From: Gammaproteobacteria bacterium
GTDB taxonomy: Bacteria; Pseudomonadota; Gammaproteobacteria; DSM-16500
Assembly (NCBI GenBank): GCA_014132615.1
Contig: BMAH01000012.1
Coordinates: 1-64,000, forward strand
Direction of reading: 5' to 3'
DNA: 64,000 nucleotides
The notes under the pieces were generated by a model. The model was not told where the DNA came from and searched no databases. It saw nothing but the letters and a program-made list of their open reading frames with translations. Positions 8,956 through 18,227 of the stretch are shown here, one piece after another. A program made the translations under genes and the position numbers. Every line of letters begins with the position of its first letter. Position 1 is the stretch's first letter.

Positions 8956-9450
8956 TTGAAATTTTTACATTGGCTTAAGGAAGAAATAGTTGGTGTTATC
9001 CCTGCTGTTGTTTATTTCTGCATTGTGCTAAACCTTATTTATTTTACTGCTGGCTTAACATTAAAACCTGGCGTGCCGCGGTATTTTTCTCATCTCGCTG
9101 TCACATTAGGTGCATTAGTGATTGGTAAAATTATGTTAGTGATTAACAGTTTTTCGTTTATCAATGCTTTTCCTAATAAGCCGCTTATTTATAATATTTT
9201 ATGGAAATTTTCTATTTACATCTTTTGCATTGTATTGTTGTGGCTGACGCACAATTTTTTACATTTCTATTTTTCATTTCATGATGGTTTTATTGCTCTT
9301 AGCATATTAGAGATGGAATTATCTTCACCCATTTTTTGGTCGTCATTAATTTGGGTATTAATCACTTTTCTTTGCTACGTTATTTTTTCTGACCTTGCAA
9401 GAAAGATAGGTTATAAAAAAATGTGGTGTATATTTTTTGGTCCGGTTTAA
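8956..9450 (+). CDS. Conserved four-helix membrane protein, unknown
   Basis: A hydrophobic protein of 164 aa if started at TTG 8956, which has AAAGGGG 8 nt ahead; an in-frame ATG at 8890 would add 22 residues that look non-conserved. About four membrane helices are visible. The opening KFLHWLKEEIVGVIPAVVYF matches a recurrent family of small inner-membrane proteins (LKEE..k.lPp..fF..fN) of unknown function. It precedes the SulP-carbonic anhydrase gene by about 55 bp in the same direction, which suggests co-expression. Confidence 0.6.
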   Translation: MKFLHWLKEEIVGVIPAVVYFCIVLNLIYFTAGLTLKPGVPRYFSHLAVTLGALVIGKIMLVINSFSFINAFPNKPLIYNILWKFSIYIFCIVLLWLTHNFLHFYFSFHDGFIALSILEMELSSPIFWSSLIWVLITFLCYVIFSDLARKIGYKKMWCIFFGPV

Positions 9451-9507
9451 AAGGCTAGCAATACCTGGCAAAATCAAATGACTACTATAATAAGGTTAAG
9501 AGTAAAT

Positions 9508-11742
9508 ATGAATCGTTTAAAGAATTTTCGTTGGAACTTAGGTATACCCAGTTTACTACCTGAATGGAAAGCTATTTTTTCTCCGACGTATTTTGGTGCA
9601 GATTTAGCTGCGGGTATCACCGTGGCATTTGTTGCTATCCCTTTATCATTAGCTATTGCGCTTGCATCTGGTATGTCACCAGCATCAGGCTTAGTGACAG
9701 CTATTATAGCTGGCATTGTTTGTGCCTTATTTGGCGGCACACCTCTTGCAGTGAGTGGTCCTGCTGCAGCTATGTCTGTTTTGATAGCTAATAATGTAGA
9801 AAAATTTGGCGTTAAAGGCCTGGTATTTATGGGGCTTATCGCCGGTGTTTTGCAATTATTAAGCGGTATATCTGGTTTAGGCAAGTTTAGTCGTTATGTG
9901 CCTTTACCCGTTGTCGCCGGCTTTACAGCAGGTATAGGCGTTATCATTATTATTGGTCAATTACCAAGAGCATTTGGTTTAGAGCCTCCCACTGAATCGC
10001 ATACCTTTGATGTGATTATGCATGTCAAAGATTACTTCTACGATATTAATTTAGTGTCCTTATCCATTGTTATTTTAACTATCGGTATTATACGCGGTTT
10101 ACCATACATATTTCCTAAAGTACCAGGCATTTTGCCCGCTGTATTGATTGCTACGTTAGTTGTTTATTTTTTTCATCTACCTGTGCAATTAATTGGTGAA
10201 ATTCCTAGATCATTACCTGCGCCACAATTGCCAAGCCTGCCAAATTTTTCTTTTAATGAATTATTACTTGGCGCATTAGCCATCTATCTTTTAGCTTCGC
10301 TAGAAACATTATTATCTTCAAGTTCAATAGATAAATTAACAGGTGATAAAAAACACGATCCTAATCAAGAATTAATTGGTCAAGGTTTAGGAAATATTGC
10401 TGTTTCATTATTTGGTGGTATTCCAGTGACGGGGGTCATTGCACGTTCTGCCACTAATGTGAGAGCAGGTGCAAAAACGAGACGAGCAAGCATTATTCAC
10501 TCAATTATCATTTTACTTACTGTTGTTTCTATCGCTCCTTTAATCAGTCAAATTCCAGTTGCGGCATTAGCAGGGGTATTATTCTCTGTTGCCTTCTCTA
10601 TGATTAACTACAAAGAGTCTTATTCGTTATGGGTAACATCACGTTCCGAAGCATTTATTTATGCTGTCACATTTTTAACTATCATATTTGTTGATTTAAT
10701 TGCAGGTGTGCAAGCAGGCGTTATGGCTGCTGCCATTATTGTATTATGGAAAGCAGCTCGCACTAAATTACAAATTTCTGCGACTTCAAAAGATAATATG
10801 ATACGTCTTTCATTAGGCGGTCCTCTTACCTTTTTATCAACAGGTGAAATGGAAGAGTTAGCTAAGCATTTAGAAGGCGCTAAACCTAATCAAACCGTTA
10901 TCTTGGATTTAACTAGCGTTACTAATTTAGATACTTCAGGCGCAAATGCGATTATTGATTTATTTAATCAATGTAAAGAAAGACAAATTGCTTTTTACAT
11001 TAAAGGTCTGCCAAGAAAATTCGAACCTTTATTTGGAGTATGGGGTGGTCAAGCTATTTTAAATGACTATTATTTAATTTCTGAAAATGAATTAAGTAAA
11101 GTAGATGCCAATGCTGCACCTAATTCTTATTATGGAAGGTTGGTGCACGGTGTGCATCGTTTCTATGCGCAAAATAGAGATAATGATAGCCGTTTATTGG
11201 ATTTTATTGCCAAAACACAAGATCCTCATACGTTATTTATTTCTTGTTCAGATAGCCGCATCGTTCCTACTCTCATTACTTCAGCAGAACCGGGTGAATT
11301 ATTTACTATAAGAAATGTAGGTAACTTTATTCCTAATTATGAAGATGCAGAATTGTGTAGTGAAGGGGCTGCAGTTGAATTTTCTCTAAATAGTTTAAAC
11401 ATTACTGATGTTGTCGTATGTGGGCATACAAACTGTGGCGCGATAAGAGCATGCAAAGGTGGTAATTATCATCTTTTACCACCTAAGCTTAAAGGATGGA
11501 TAGAGTTAATGAGTAAAACATTAACTTTTGATGAAGATGCTAAAGTAGATGAAATTGCAAGGCAAAATGTTATTAATCAACTTAAGACCTTGAAGCAGTA
11601 TCCTATTGTAAAAAAACGTTTAGAAGAAAAAACATTAAAATTACACGCATGGTTTTTTGACTTCGAAGAAAATCTTGTTTACGAATGGAATAAAAAGACA
11701 AAAGAATTTACATCTATCGAAGATCCTGTTTTTACAAATTAA
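9508..11742 (+). CDS. SulP anion transporter-STAS-beta-carbonic anhydrase fusion
   Basis: A three-module protein. SulP membrane domain, about residues 15-415 (GADLAAGITVAFVAIPLSLAIA, GGTPLAVSGPAAAM, GGIPVTGVIARSATNVRAGA); STAS domain, about 430-530 (TVILDLTSVTNLDTSGANAI); beta-carbonic anhydrase, about 535-744, with zinc ligands and active dyad Cys580, Asp582, Arg584 (SCSDSRI) and His640, Cys643 (HTNCGA). Fusions of this kind are predicted bicarbonate transporters in which the anhydrase interconverts CO2 and HCO3- at the cytoplasmic mouth. ATG 9508 is preferred over ATG 9478, which lacks a ribosome site; numbering uses 9508. All catalytic residues are present, so both halves look functional. 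Confidence 0.92.
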   Translation: MNRLKNFRWNLGIPSLLPEWKAIFSPTYFGADLAAGITVAFVAIPLSLAIALASGMSPASGLVTAIIAGIVCALFGGTPLAVSGPAAAMSVLIANNVEKFGVKGLVFMGLIAGVLQLLSGISGLGKFSRYVPLPVVAGFTAGIGVIIIIGQLPRAFGLEPPTESHTFDVIMHVKDYFYDINLVSLSIVILTIGIIRGLPYIFPKVPGILPAVLIATLVVYFFHLPVQLIGEIPRSLPAPQLPSLPNFSFNELLLGALAIYLLASLETLLSSSSIDKLTGDKKHDPNQELIGQGLGNIAVSLFGGIPVTGVIARSATNVRAGAKTRRASIIHSIIILLTVVSIAPLISQIPVAALAGVLFSVAFSMINYKESYSLWVTSRSEAFIYAVTFLTIIFVDLIAGVQAGVMAAAIIVLWKAARTKLQISATSKDNMIRLSLGGPLTFLSTGEMEELAKHLEGAKPNQTVILDLTSVTNLDTSGANAIIDLFNQCKERQIAFYIKGLPRKFEPLFGVWGGQAILNDYYLISENELSKVDANAAPNSYYGRLVHGVHRFYAQNRDNDSRLLDFIAKTQDPHTLFISCSDSRIVPTLITSAEPGELFTIRNVGNFIPNYEDAELCSEGAAVEFSLNSLNITDVVVCGHTNCGAIRACKGGNYHLLPPKLKGWIELMSKTLTFDEDAKVDEIARQNVINQLKTLKQYPIVKKRLEEKTLKLHAWFFDFEENLVYEWNKKTKEFTSIEDPVFTN

Positions 11743-11790
11743 TTTGAGAAAATGCATTATCTTGTTTAGGTAAAATGTTATTATAGATAG

Positions 11791-12285
11791 ATGCAAAGTC
11801 AAATTAATCAAGTCATAGAAAAACTAGGCCAGGTGTGTTCAGAAAATCACTTGAGCCTAGTGACAGCAGAATCCTGTACAGCGGGAGGGATTGCTTATCA
11901 TTTATCACAGCATCCATCCTGCTCATTTCTTATTGAGCGCGGTTTTATTGTTTATTCAAATGCATCAAAAGAAAATTTATTAGACGTAAAACCAGCAACT
12001 ATACAGATACACGGTGTTGTGAGTGAAGAAACTGCGGTTGAAATGGCACAAGGCGCACTAAAAAATAGCATGGCGCACGTAAGTGTAGCAACCACAGGTA
12101 TTGGTGGCGATGATATGGAAGAAGGTAGGCATCATAAAGGTGTAGTATGGATAGCCTGTGCACACATATCTATGCAGCCCATAGCCATTAAAAAAGAATA
12201 TACAGGTAACAGAAAAGAGTTTAATGAAAAAGTGATTCTTGAATCATTCACACAATTACTATCGTATGTTAATAAAATGAAATAA
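11791..12285 (+). CDS. pncC: CinA C-terminal domain protein (nicotinamide-nucleotide amidase)
   Basis: A stand-alone 164-aa CinA C-terminal domain, which hydrolyses nicotinamide mononucleotide to nicotinate mononucleotide in pyridine-nucleotide salvage. The diagnostic N-terminal block LVTAESCTAGGIAYHL and the later VVSEETAVEMAQGAL, VATTGIGG and KGVVWIA segments are all present. There is no N-terminal molybdopterin-binding-like domain, as in PncC/YgaD. It is followed 12 bp later by the BON-domain gene on the same strand. Confidence 0.85.
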   Translation: MQSQINQVIEKLGQVCSENHLSLVTAESCTAGGIAYHLSQHPSCSFLIERGFIVYSNASKENLLDVKPATIQIHGVVSEETAVEMAQGALKNSMAHVSVATTGIGGDDMEEGRHHKGVVWIACAHISMQPIAIKKEYTGNRKEFNEKVILESFTQLLSYVNKMK

Positions 12286-12297
12286 TGGGAGAGTCTA

Positions 12298-12633
12298 ATG
12301 AAATTTGTACTCGCAATCAGTTCGTTATTAGTATCCACCACGCTTTTTGCTCAAGAGGTTCCAACTGCGCCAACTAAACCTTCAAAGCCATTACCTACAC
12401 TGACTGAAACCCAAAATATTGATACAGTGATGACTGAGAAAGCACAAGCTGCTATTAAGAAAAATGCTGCATTACAAAATCAAGCGGTGAGCGCAGCCAG
12501 CCATGATGGTGTCATTACCTTGCAAGGGTCAGTTGAAAATAAAGAGCAAGAGCAATCAGCAATTGATTCCGTAAAAGGTATTGCGGGTGTTTCTGAAGTA
12601 AAATCTGAGCTTACGATTAAGAAAGCGGATTAA
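12298..12633 (+). CDS. Periplasmic BON-domain protein
   Basis: A 111-aa secreted protein. Residues 1-18 form a signal peptide (FVLAISSLLVSTTLFA). A Pro/Thr-rich linker is followed by one BON domain (about residues 45-108) with AAIKKNAALQNQAVSAASHDGVITLQGSV and a closing GVSEVKSELTI. Single-BON proteins such as OsmY/YgaU-like factors bind envelope surfaces and are often stress-induced. GGGAGAG lies 7 nt before the ATG. Confidence 0.8.
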   Translation: MKFVLAISSLLVSTTLFAQEVPTAPTKPSKPLPTLTETQNIDTVMTEKAQAAIKKNAALQNQAVSAASHDGVITLQGSVENKEQEQSAIDSVKGIAGVSEVKSELTIKKAD

Positions 12634-12736
12634 CTTGATTATTTTAAATGAATTTTTATCAATGTGATTATAATCTAATCTACTTATAATTATAGTATGA
12701 TTATATTATCAACTGTTAAAAAGGGGAGAATTTGTC

Positions 12737-12964
12737 ATGCCTAACCCCAATGAAGATCAAGGTCAAAAATTTGCGAAAAATGGCATCGCATTAGCAGTTA
12801 TAGTACTTGTTTTAATTATATTGGGTTATTTATATCATCATTACGCGCCACCCACCTCACCACCACCCAATACAGTACCCTCTACACCGGCATCTGAGCC
12901 CGTGGTACCTGTTGATAATAATCCCGCTACGGTGGATACAACGGATACTTCTGCGGTGGAATAA
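12737..12964 (+). CDS. Small single-pass membrane protein with Pro-rich tail
   Basis: A 75-aa protein with one membrane helix (about residues 17-34, ALAVIVLVLIILGYLYHHY), a short charged N-terminus and a Pro/Thr/Val-rich C-terminus. I recognise no family. AAGGGGAG lies upstream of the ATG. The roughly 100 bp before it is very AT-rich and contains several TATAAT-like hexamers, so it probably has its own promoter. Confidence 0.55.
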   Translation: MPNPNEDQGQKFAKNGIALAVIVLVLIILGYLYHHYAPPTSPPPNTVPSTPASEPVVPVDNNPATVDTTDTSAVE

Positions 12965-12979
12965 GGCTATATGCTGCTT

Positions 12980-13007
12980 TGTCATGCCAGCTTTCGCTGG
13001 CATGACA
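12980..13007. repeat. Perfect 12-bp palindromic hairpin between convergent genes
   Basis: TGTCATGCCAGC-TTTC-GCTGGCATGACA is a perfect 12-bp stem with a 4-nt loop, markedly GC-richer than its surroundings. It may act as a terminator for both neighbours, but it lacks a T-run, and its form is typical of dispersed palindromic repeats. Confidence 0.6.
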
Positions 13008-13024
13008 GTACAACAAGGGTAATG

Positions 13025-13861
13025 CTATTGCCTGCAAAGTCGAGGGTTTATTACTGTCCACTTATTTATTGTGGAGCGGTATGAATTAATATCTAATCCG
13101 CCACGTCGTGTGGAGCGACCTAAGACAGTTAATTGTTCCGGTTTACAATACTCTTTAATTTGCATAAAGATTTTTTCTATACACTGCTCGTGAAATTCAT
13201 TGTCATTACGGAATGAAATTAGATAACGGAGCAATCCTTCACGGTTAATTTTAGGTCCTTTATAAGAAATTTGTACGCTACACCAATCCGGTTGATTGGT
13301 CACTAAGCAATTCGACTTTAATAAATCAGAACATAATGTTTCTTCAACAATTTCATCACTGGTTTGTAAAAAATTAGCATTAGCGTGATAAGTATTACAA
13401 TCAATATCTAAGTCATCTATGCAAATACCAGCTAGTTGACGCAAAATTTTATCTTCATTAAACGCAGAAACGGGAATGATGTTAATAATGACATTATCAT
13501 GACCGATACGGTCAGCAATATCTTTTCTAATAATAGCACTTACTTTCTCAATGCTTTCAAATTGCGTATTGTTAAATGAATTGAAATATAGCTTCATTGA
13601 TTTTGATTCAATGATATTGGGTGATTCACAAGTGTAAATAATTTCAGCGACAGCAACTACCGGTTTTCCTTTGCTGTTTAACCAGGATACTTCGTAATGA
13701 TTCCATAGATCGTAACCAAAGAAAGGCAAGTCATTTTTAATTCCTATTTGTTCGCGTTTGGTGTACCTTGAAATAGGAAATAATTGCTTAGGATTATACT
13801 GATCATCGTAATTAGTTTTTTTGCCTAAAGTTGATTGTTCTGGTAATTTTGCGTATGTCAT
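13025..13861 (-). CDS. queF: NADPH-dependent 7-cyano-7-deazaguanine reductase
   Basis: A 278-aa type II (long, two-domain) QueF that reduces preQ0 to preQ1 in queuosine biosynthesis. The N-terminal region carries LGKKTNYDDQYNP and GYDLWNHYEVSWL; the substrate-binding SPNIIESKSMKLYFNSFN is intact. In the C-terminal half, SNCLVTNQPDW holds the catalytic Cys (about residue 190) and Asp, followed by FHEQC, with the zinc-independent family context RR..RGGLDIN. The length matches the long form. It stands alone, divergent from arfB. Confidence 0.93.
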   Translation of the reverse strand: MTYAKLPEQSTLGKKTNYDDQYNPKQLFPISRYTKREQIGIKNDLPFFGYDLWNHYEVSWLNSKGKPVVAVAEIIYTCESPNIIESKSMKLYFNSFNNTQFESIEKVSAIIRKDIADRIGHDNVIINIIPVSAFNEDKILRQLAGICIDDLDIDCNTYHANANFLQTSDEIVEETLCSDLLKSNCLVTNQPDWCSVQISYKGPKINREGLLRYLISFRNDNEFHEQCIEKIFMQIKEYCKPEQLTVLGRSTRRGGLDINSYRSTINKWTVINPRLCRQ

Positions 13862-13969
13862 AAAAACCTCTTATTTGTCTATTTTTTATGAGTGGAGAGT
13901 AATTGTACACTAGTAAAAAGATTTATCTAGATATTCATAAATAATTGATTTATTTAATAAAGTGAATGT

Positions 13970-14380
13970 ATGCGAAAAATTACAGATCAAATTTATTTGA
14001 ATGATAGCGATTTTTACTGCACTTTTACCTTATCCCAAGGCAAGGGTGGCCAAAATGTTAATAAAGTAGCAACCGCAGCGCAGCTTAGATTTAACATCAT
14101 GGCTTCTTCTTTACCGCAAGAAATCAAAGAGCGATTGCTTAGTTTTTTAGGAAAAAGAGTAACATCTCAAGGCGATTTACTGATTAAAGCGAGTTCTCAT
14201 AGAACACAAGAGCGTAATAAACAAGATGCAATTAATCGATTAATCAATCTTATCAAGTGTGTCTCAAAGCCTATTAAAAAACGCAAAAAAACGCGCCCCA
14301 CCAAAGCTTCTATTGAAGCGCGTTTAAATAAGAAAAAGCGTGTCGGAGAAAAAAAATCATTAAGACAAAAAATGGAGTAA
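13970..14380 (+). CDS. arfB: Alternative ribosome-rescue factor B (peptidyl-tRNA hydrolase)
   Basis: A 136-aa ArfB/YaeJ protein that releases peptides from stalled ribosomes. The catalytic GGQ motif is present in SQGKGGQNVNKVATAAQLRF (about residues 22-41), and the lysine/arginine-rich C-terminal tail (from about residue 100) that enters the mRNA channel is intact. With ssrA-smpB in the same window, both tmRNA-dependent and tmRNA-independent rescue routes are encoded. It converges on the DUF853 gene with one base between stops. Confidence 0.9.
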   Translation: MRKITDQIYLNDSDFYCTFTLSQGKGGQNVNKVATAAQLRFNIMASSLPQEIKERLLSFLGKRVTSQGDLLIKASSHRTQERNKQDAINRLINLIKCVSKPIKKRKKTRPTKASIEARLNKKKRVGEKKSLRQKME

Positions 14381-14381
14381 A

Positions 14382-15818
14382 TTATTTTTTGCCCATGATT
14401 GAACCCAAAATACCGCGTATAATTTGCCTACCAATTTGTGTACCAAAACTTCTTGCTGCTGAATTCATCATCGTTTGAGCTATGCTTTGTTTAGGCCGTC
14501 CTTTGCTTTTTTGTTCGGGTGCTTGCTTAGTATTATCTTCCATTTTCTTACCTAAAATTTCATAGGCAGATTCTCTATCTAGCGGTGTATCGTAAACACC
14601 ATTAAAAGGAGAGTGTTTCATGATGGTTGCTTTTTCTTGAGAAGAAATAGCACCTATCCTTGATTGAGGAGGCACCACAAACGCTTGTTTAACGATAGCA
14701 GGTGTACCATTTTCATCTAAAAAAGAGAGTAACGCTTCACCTACTGCTAATTCTGAAATAGCTTTTTCTGTATTTAATTTAGGATTTTGTCTGAAAGTTA
14801 ATGCAGCTGCTTTAATTACTTTTTGATCTTTAGGTGTGAAACCGCGTAAAGCATGTTGCACACGATTACCTAATTGGCTTAATACTGTATCAGGGACATC
14901 GGCTGGATTTTGTGTAATGAAATAAACACCAACACCTTTTGAGCGTATCAATCTTACTAATTGTTCAATTTTTTCTAATAAAGGTTTTGGAGCAGAAGAA
15001 AATAATAAATGCGCTTCATCAAAAAAGAAGGCTAATTTAGGTTTATCTACTTCACCTAATTCAGGTAATGTCTCAAATAAGTCAGATAATAACCATAATA
15101 AGAAAGTGCTATAGAGTAAAGGATTATTAATTAAATTAGTGGCATCAAGTATATGGATCATTCCTTTGCCAGACGCATCTTGCTGAAATAGATTATTAAT
15201 TTGAAATGCAGGCTCGCCAAAAAATACCTCACCACCTGCTTCACTTAAAGTGAATAAGTTACGCTGTATTGCACCAATGGAAGTAGAAGTGATATTGCCG
15301 TATTTTGCTTGTAGCTCAGTCGCATTTGTTTGCATCCATTCGAGTAAGCGACGTAAATCTTTGAGGTCTAGTAAGAGCCAACCTTCATCATCTGCGTAAC
15401 TGAATGCGGCATTTAAAATACCTTGTTGAGTGTCATTTAAATTAAGTAAGCGACCTAAGAGAAGAGGGCCCATTGCACTTAATGTAGTGCGTAAAGGATG
15501 ACCTTCTTTGCCGTAGATATCCCAAAAAATGACAGGGTAGCCTTGTGGCGTATAATCAATAATTTTGAGTTTTGTTAATCGTTGCTTTAATTTATCGTTA
15601 GGTGCTGCAGGCATAGCAATGCCTGATAAATCGCCTTTCACATCGGCTGTAAAAACGTTGATGCCGGATTCAGAAAATAACTCAGCGATTTTTTGTAATG
15701 AAACGGTTTTACCTGTGCCTGTTGCGCCTGTGATTAATCCGTGACGATTAGCCATCTTTAATTCTAACGAGATAGGATTAAAATGATTATCGATGCCAAC
15801 AATGAATGATGAATGCAT
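14382..15818 (-). CDS. HerA-like ATPase, DUF853 (YjgR) family
   Basis: A 478-aa P-loop ATPase. Walker A is GATGTGKT (about residues 30-37) after the family opening VGIDNHFNPISLELKMANRHGLI. A Walker B-type strand KLAFFFDEAHLLF and the downstream VGVYFITQNPADVPDTVLSQLGNRVQHALR block are the DUF853 hallmark. The C-terminal tail is Gly/Lys-rich (GTQIGRQIIRGILG). HerA-like proteins translocate DNA; the cellular role of DUF853 is not settled. Confidence 0.88.
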   Translation of the reverse strand: MHSSFIVGIDNHFNPISLELKMANRHGLITGATGTGKTVSLQKIAELFSESGINVFTADVKGDLSGIAMPAAPNDKLKQRLTKLKIIDYTPQGYPVIFWDIYGKEGHPLRTTLSAMGPLLLGRLLNLNDTQQGILNAAFSYADDEGWLLLDLKDLRRLLEWMQTNATELQAKYGNITSTSIGAIQRNLFTLSEAGGEVFFGEPAFQINNLFQQDASGKGMIHILDATNLINNPLLYSTFLLWLLSDLFETLPELGEVDKPKLAFFFDEAHLLFSSAPKPLLEKIEQLVRLIRSKGVGVYFITQNPADVPDTVLSQLGNRVQHALRGFTPKDQKVIKAAALTFRQNPKLNTEKAISELAVGEALLSFLDENGTPAIVKQAFVVPPQSRIGAISSQEKATIMKHSPFNGVYDTPLDRESAYEILGKKMEDNTKQAPEQKSKGRPKQSIAQTMMNSAARSFGTQIGRQIIRGILGSIMGKK

Positions 15819-15865
15819 TATTTTTCTTCCATGAAAAATTATTTAATTAGTATAGCGAATTTCAC

Positions 15866-15895
15866 TTGTCTATGGCTAATTTTCTTGGGTATAAT
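15866..15895 (+). promoter_or_regulatory. Sigma70-like promoter for the dioxygenase operon
   Basis: TTGTCT (15866-15871), an 18-bp spacer and a consensus TATAAT (15890-15895), about 85 bp ahead of ATG 15981. A second weaker pair (TTGCAC...TATAAA) lies just before the ribosome site. Confidence 0.5.
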
Positions 15896-15980
15896 ATTTT
15901 TTCTCGCAACACCTATCAAATTCAATTCCCTCTTCGTTATTTACATTGCACATGTATAGCAGTATAAAAAGGAAATTTTC

Positions 15981-16727
15981 ATGTCGTTTACTTATTCCAC
16001 TTATTTACAATTAGAAAAACTATTATCTTTGCAAACCGGATCTCAAGAAACCATCAATAATGATGAATTATTGTTTGTTACTATCCATCAAGTAGCTGAA
16101 TTGTGGTTTAAATTATTCATCAATACGTTGAAAACAGTGCGCGATTATCTGTATGAAAATAAATTATCGCATGCTACTAGTGCATTAAAACGCTGCAGGA
16201 TGATAGTTAAAACATTAGTGACACAAATGGATGTGATTAGCACTTTATCACCCATGGCATTTAATGAATATCGCAATTTACTAGGTGGTTCTTCCGGTTT
16301 GCAATCGTTTCAGTTTCGCGAAATTGAATTTGTCTTAGGGTATAAGCGCGAAGAATTACTCAATATTTATGAGAAACCGTCTTGGGAGCATGAGCGGCTA
16401 GCATTAGCTTTAAAAGATAACACGGTAAATGATGCTTTAAAAACATTTTTAACGACGCAGGTAACATCGCTTTATGCAGATACACTTGATTATCAAACAA
16501 ATTTAATTCAAATATATAAACACGAGCCTGACATTGCTATTTTGCTAGATCTTTTATTAGATGTTGATGAAGGTTTGCAAGAATGGCGATACCGCCATGT
16601 CAAACTCGTAGAAAGAATTATCGGTACTAAGCAAGGCACTGGCGGAACAAAAGGATTGGAGTTTTTAAAAGCCACTCTATTTAAGCCCTTTTTCCCTGAT
16701 TTATGGGAAATACGCGGTTCACTTTAA
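15981..16727 (+). CDS. Tryptophan 2,3-dioxygenase family protein
   Basis: A 248-aa heme dioxygenase that would open the indole ring of tryptophan to N-formylkynurenine. It shows the family blocks SFTYSTYLQLEKLLSLQ, FVTIHQVAELWFKLFI, FQFREIEFVLGYK and EWRYRHVKLVERIIGTKQGTGGTKG, which contain the heme-ligand His and the substrate loop. It is about 30 residues shorter than classical KynA, mainly at the N-terminus. No kynurenine formamidase or kynureninase is in the window. It heads a tight four-gene operon (gaps of 25, 2 and 3 bp) with a peptide transporter, methyltransferase and deacylase. Confidence 0.85.
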   Translation: MSFTYSTYLQLEKLLSLQTGSQETINNDELLFVTIHQVAELWFKLFINTLKTVRDYLYENKLSHATSALKRCRMIVKTLVTQMDVISTLSPMAFNEYRNLLGGSSGLQSFQFREIEFVLGYKREELLNIYEKPSWEHERLALALKDNTVNDALKTFLTTQVTSLYADTLDYQTNLIQIYKHEPDIAILLDLLLDVDEGLQEWRYRHVKLVERIIGTKQGTGGTKGLEFLKATLFKPFFPDLWEIRGSL

Positions 16728-16752
16728 CTACATTTATTTAAGGAAGATTGAG

Positions 16753-18225
16753 ATGAAAAATTTATTAAGGCATTTTAATTTCAAATTAGGCGATCAGCCG
16801 CCTGGATTTTATACTTTACTTTATACCGAGACCTGCGAGCTATACGGCCAATTTAGTATTACCGCTTTATTAATTTTATATATGACACAAGTGTTTAAAA
16901 CGGGTGATAACGAAGCATTTATTTGCTACGGCGCATTCACTGCTTTTATTTATGCTATTCCACTCATAGGCGGTTATTTGGCAGATAAAGTCGCTGGCTT
17001 TAAGCATACTTTGCTGCTTGGTATTTTATTAATGTGTATAGGTAATCTAGTTTTAATTATTCCTAATGTAGAATACCTTTATCTAGGCTTAGCTATATTC
17101 GGTGCTGGTTGCGGATTTTTTACGCCTGCTATTACTGCAATTTTAGGCCGTTTATATGCAAACCATGATAAACAACGCGATAATGCATTCACTCTCTATT
17201 ACATAGCTAAAAATTTAGGCGCGCTGCTTGCTACATTAGGCGGTAGTCTCATTGCTACACATTACGGCTATAATTATGCCTACATATTAAGTTCCGCTGT
17301 CATGCTGTCTGGCTTTATCGTTTTTTTACTAGGTAGTAAAAAACTGAAACCTTATCTAGATGAAAAAGTGGTTAGTAAAAAACAAATTGCTTTGGTATTA
17401 AGCACAAGCATAGGATTAGTCTTTGCTACCAAATATGTTTTAGTCGCGCATCTTGCAGATATTTTCATGTTGGGTGCATCCATAGTGGCTGCATTTATGC
17501 TTGCTAAGCTCTACCTCATATTTTCAAAAGAAGATAGAAAAAAGCTACACACCATGATGTTAGCTATGGTGATGATGGTCGTGTTTAGTTTATTTTTGGG
17601 TCAAGGCGGAACTACTCTTAATCTATTCATAGATAGGATAGTAGATAGAAATTTAGCTAATTTTACTATTCCGACTAGTTTCTTCTATGCACTAGACCCT
17701 TTCTTCATGATTCTTTTTGGTAGCATTGTGATGAGTTTGTTGGAGAAAATCCGTGGACGTAATTACATCACTATTGGGTTTACCAAAATCGCTATTGGTC
17801 TAGGTGTACTAGGACTAGGTTTTATCATCGTGGCATTAGCAGCACAAGTCATGATAGGGCAAGAAGTTAAACCGTCTTATCAATTTATTGTGTTTGCTTA
17901 CGCACTATTTCCTATCGCAGAGTTAAGCATTATGCCTATCGTTATTTCCCTTATTACTCGGCTTTCTCCTAAGGGATATGAGGGTTTTATGATTGGTATT
18001 TACATGTTGAGTAATGCGATTGCTAGTTATTTAACTGGGCAATTTTCTAAAATTGCTACCATTAATTTTACTCTGGACAGTATTTCAACGCAAATTATGG
18101 GCGCTAAGATTTATCAACATGCATTCTTAATTTCAGCTTTTGCACTGCTTACTTGCACTGTTGTTAGCTTAGCCTTAATTACTAGAAAGAATAAGATGCC
18201 ACAATTAGCATTAGAGCAAAGATAA
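16753..18225 (+). CDS. POT/PTR2-family proton-coupled peptide transporter
   Basis: A 490-aa protein with about 12-14 membrane helices, homologous to DtpA/YdgR peptide symporters: the N-terminal DQPPGFYTLLYTETCELYGQFSITALLILYM, YAIPLIGGYLADK (family GG.laD motif) and the late FAYALFPIAELSIMPI block. The usual proton-coupling ExxER signature appears here as E-T-C-E-L, with Leu in place of Arg. It is co-transcribed with the dioxygenase, so the substrate may be tryptophan-containing peptides or an amino acid; that is inference. Confidence 0.85.
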   Translation: MKNLLRHFNFKLGDQPPGFYTLLYTETCELYGQFSITALLILYMTQVFKTGDNEAFICYGAFTAFIYAIPLIGGYLADKVAGFKHTLLLGILLMCIGNLVLIIPNVEYLYLGLAIFGAGCGFFTPAITAILGRLYANHDKQRDNAFTLYYIAKNLGALLATLGGSLIATHYGYNYAYILSSAVMLSGFIVFLLGSKKLKPYLDEKVVSKKQIALVLSTSIGLVFATKYVLVAHLADIFMLGASIVAAFMLAKLYLIFSKEDRKKLHTMMLAMVMMVVFSLFLGQGGTTLNLFIDRIVDRNLANFTIPTSFFYALDPFFMILFGSIVMSLLEKIRGRNYITIGFTKIAIGLGVLGLGFIIVALAAQVMIGQEVKPSYQFIVFAYALFPIAELSIMPIVISLITRLSPKGYEGFMIGIYMLSNAIASYLTGQFSKIATINFTLDSISTQIMGAKIYQHAFLISAFALLTCTVVSLALITRKNKMPQLALEQR

Positions 18226-18227
18226 GC

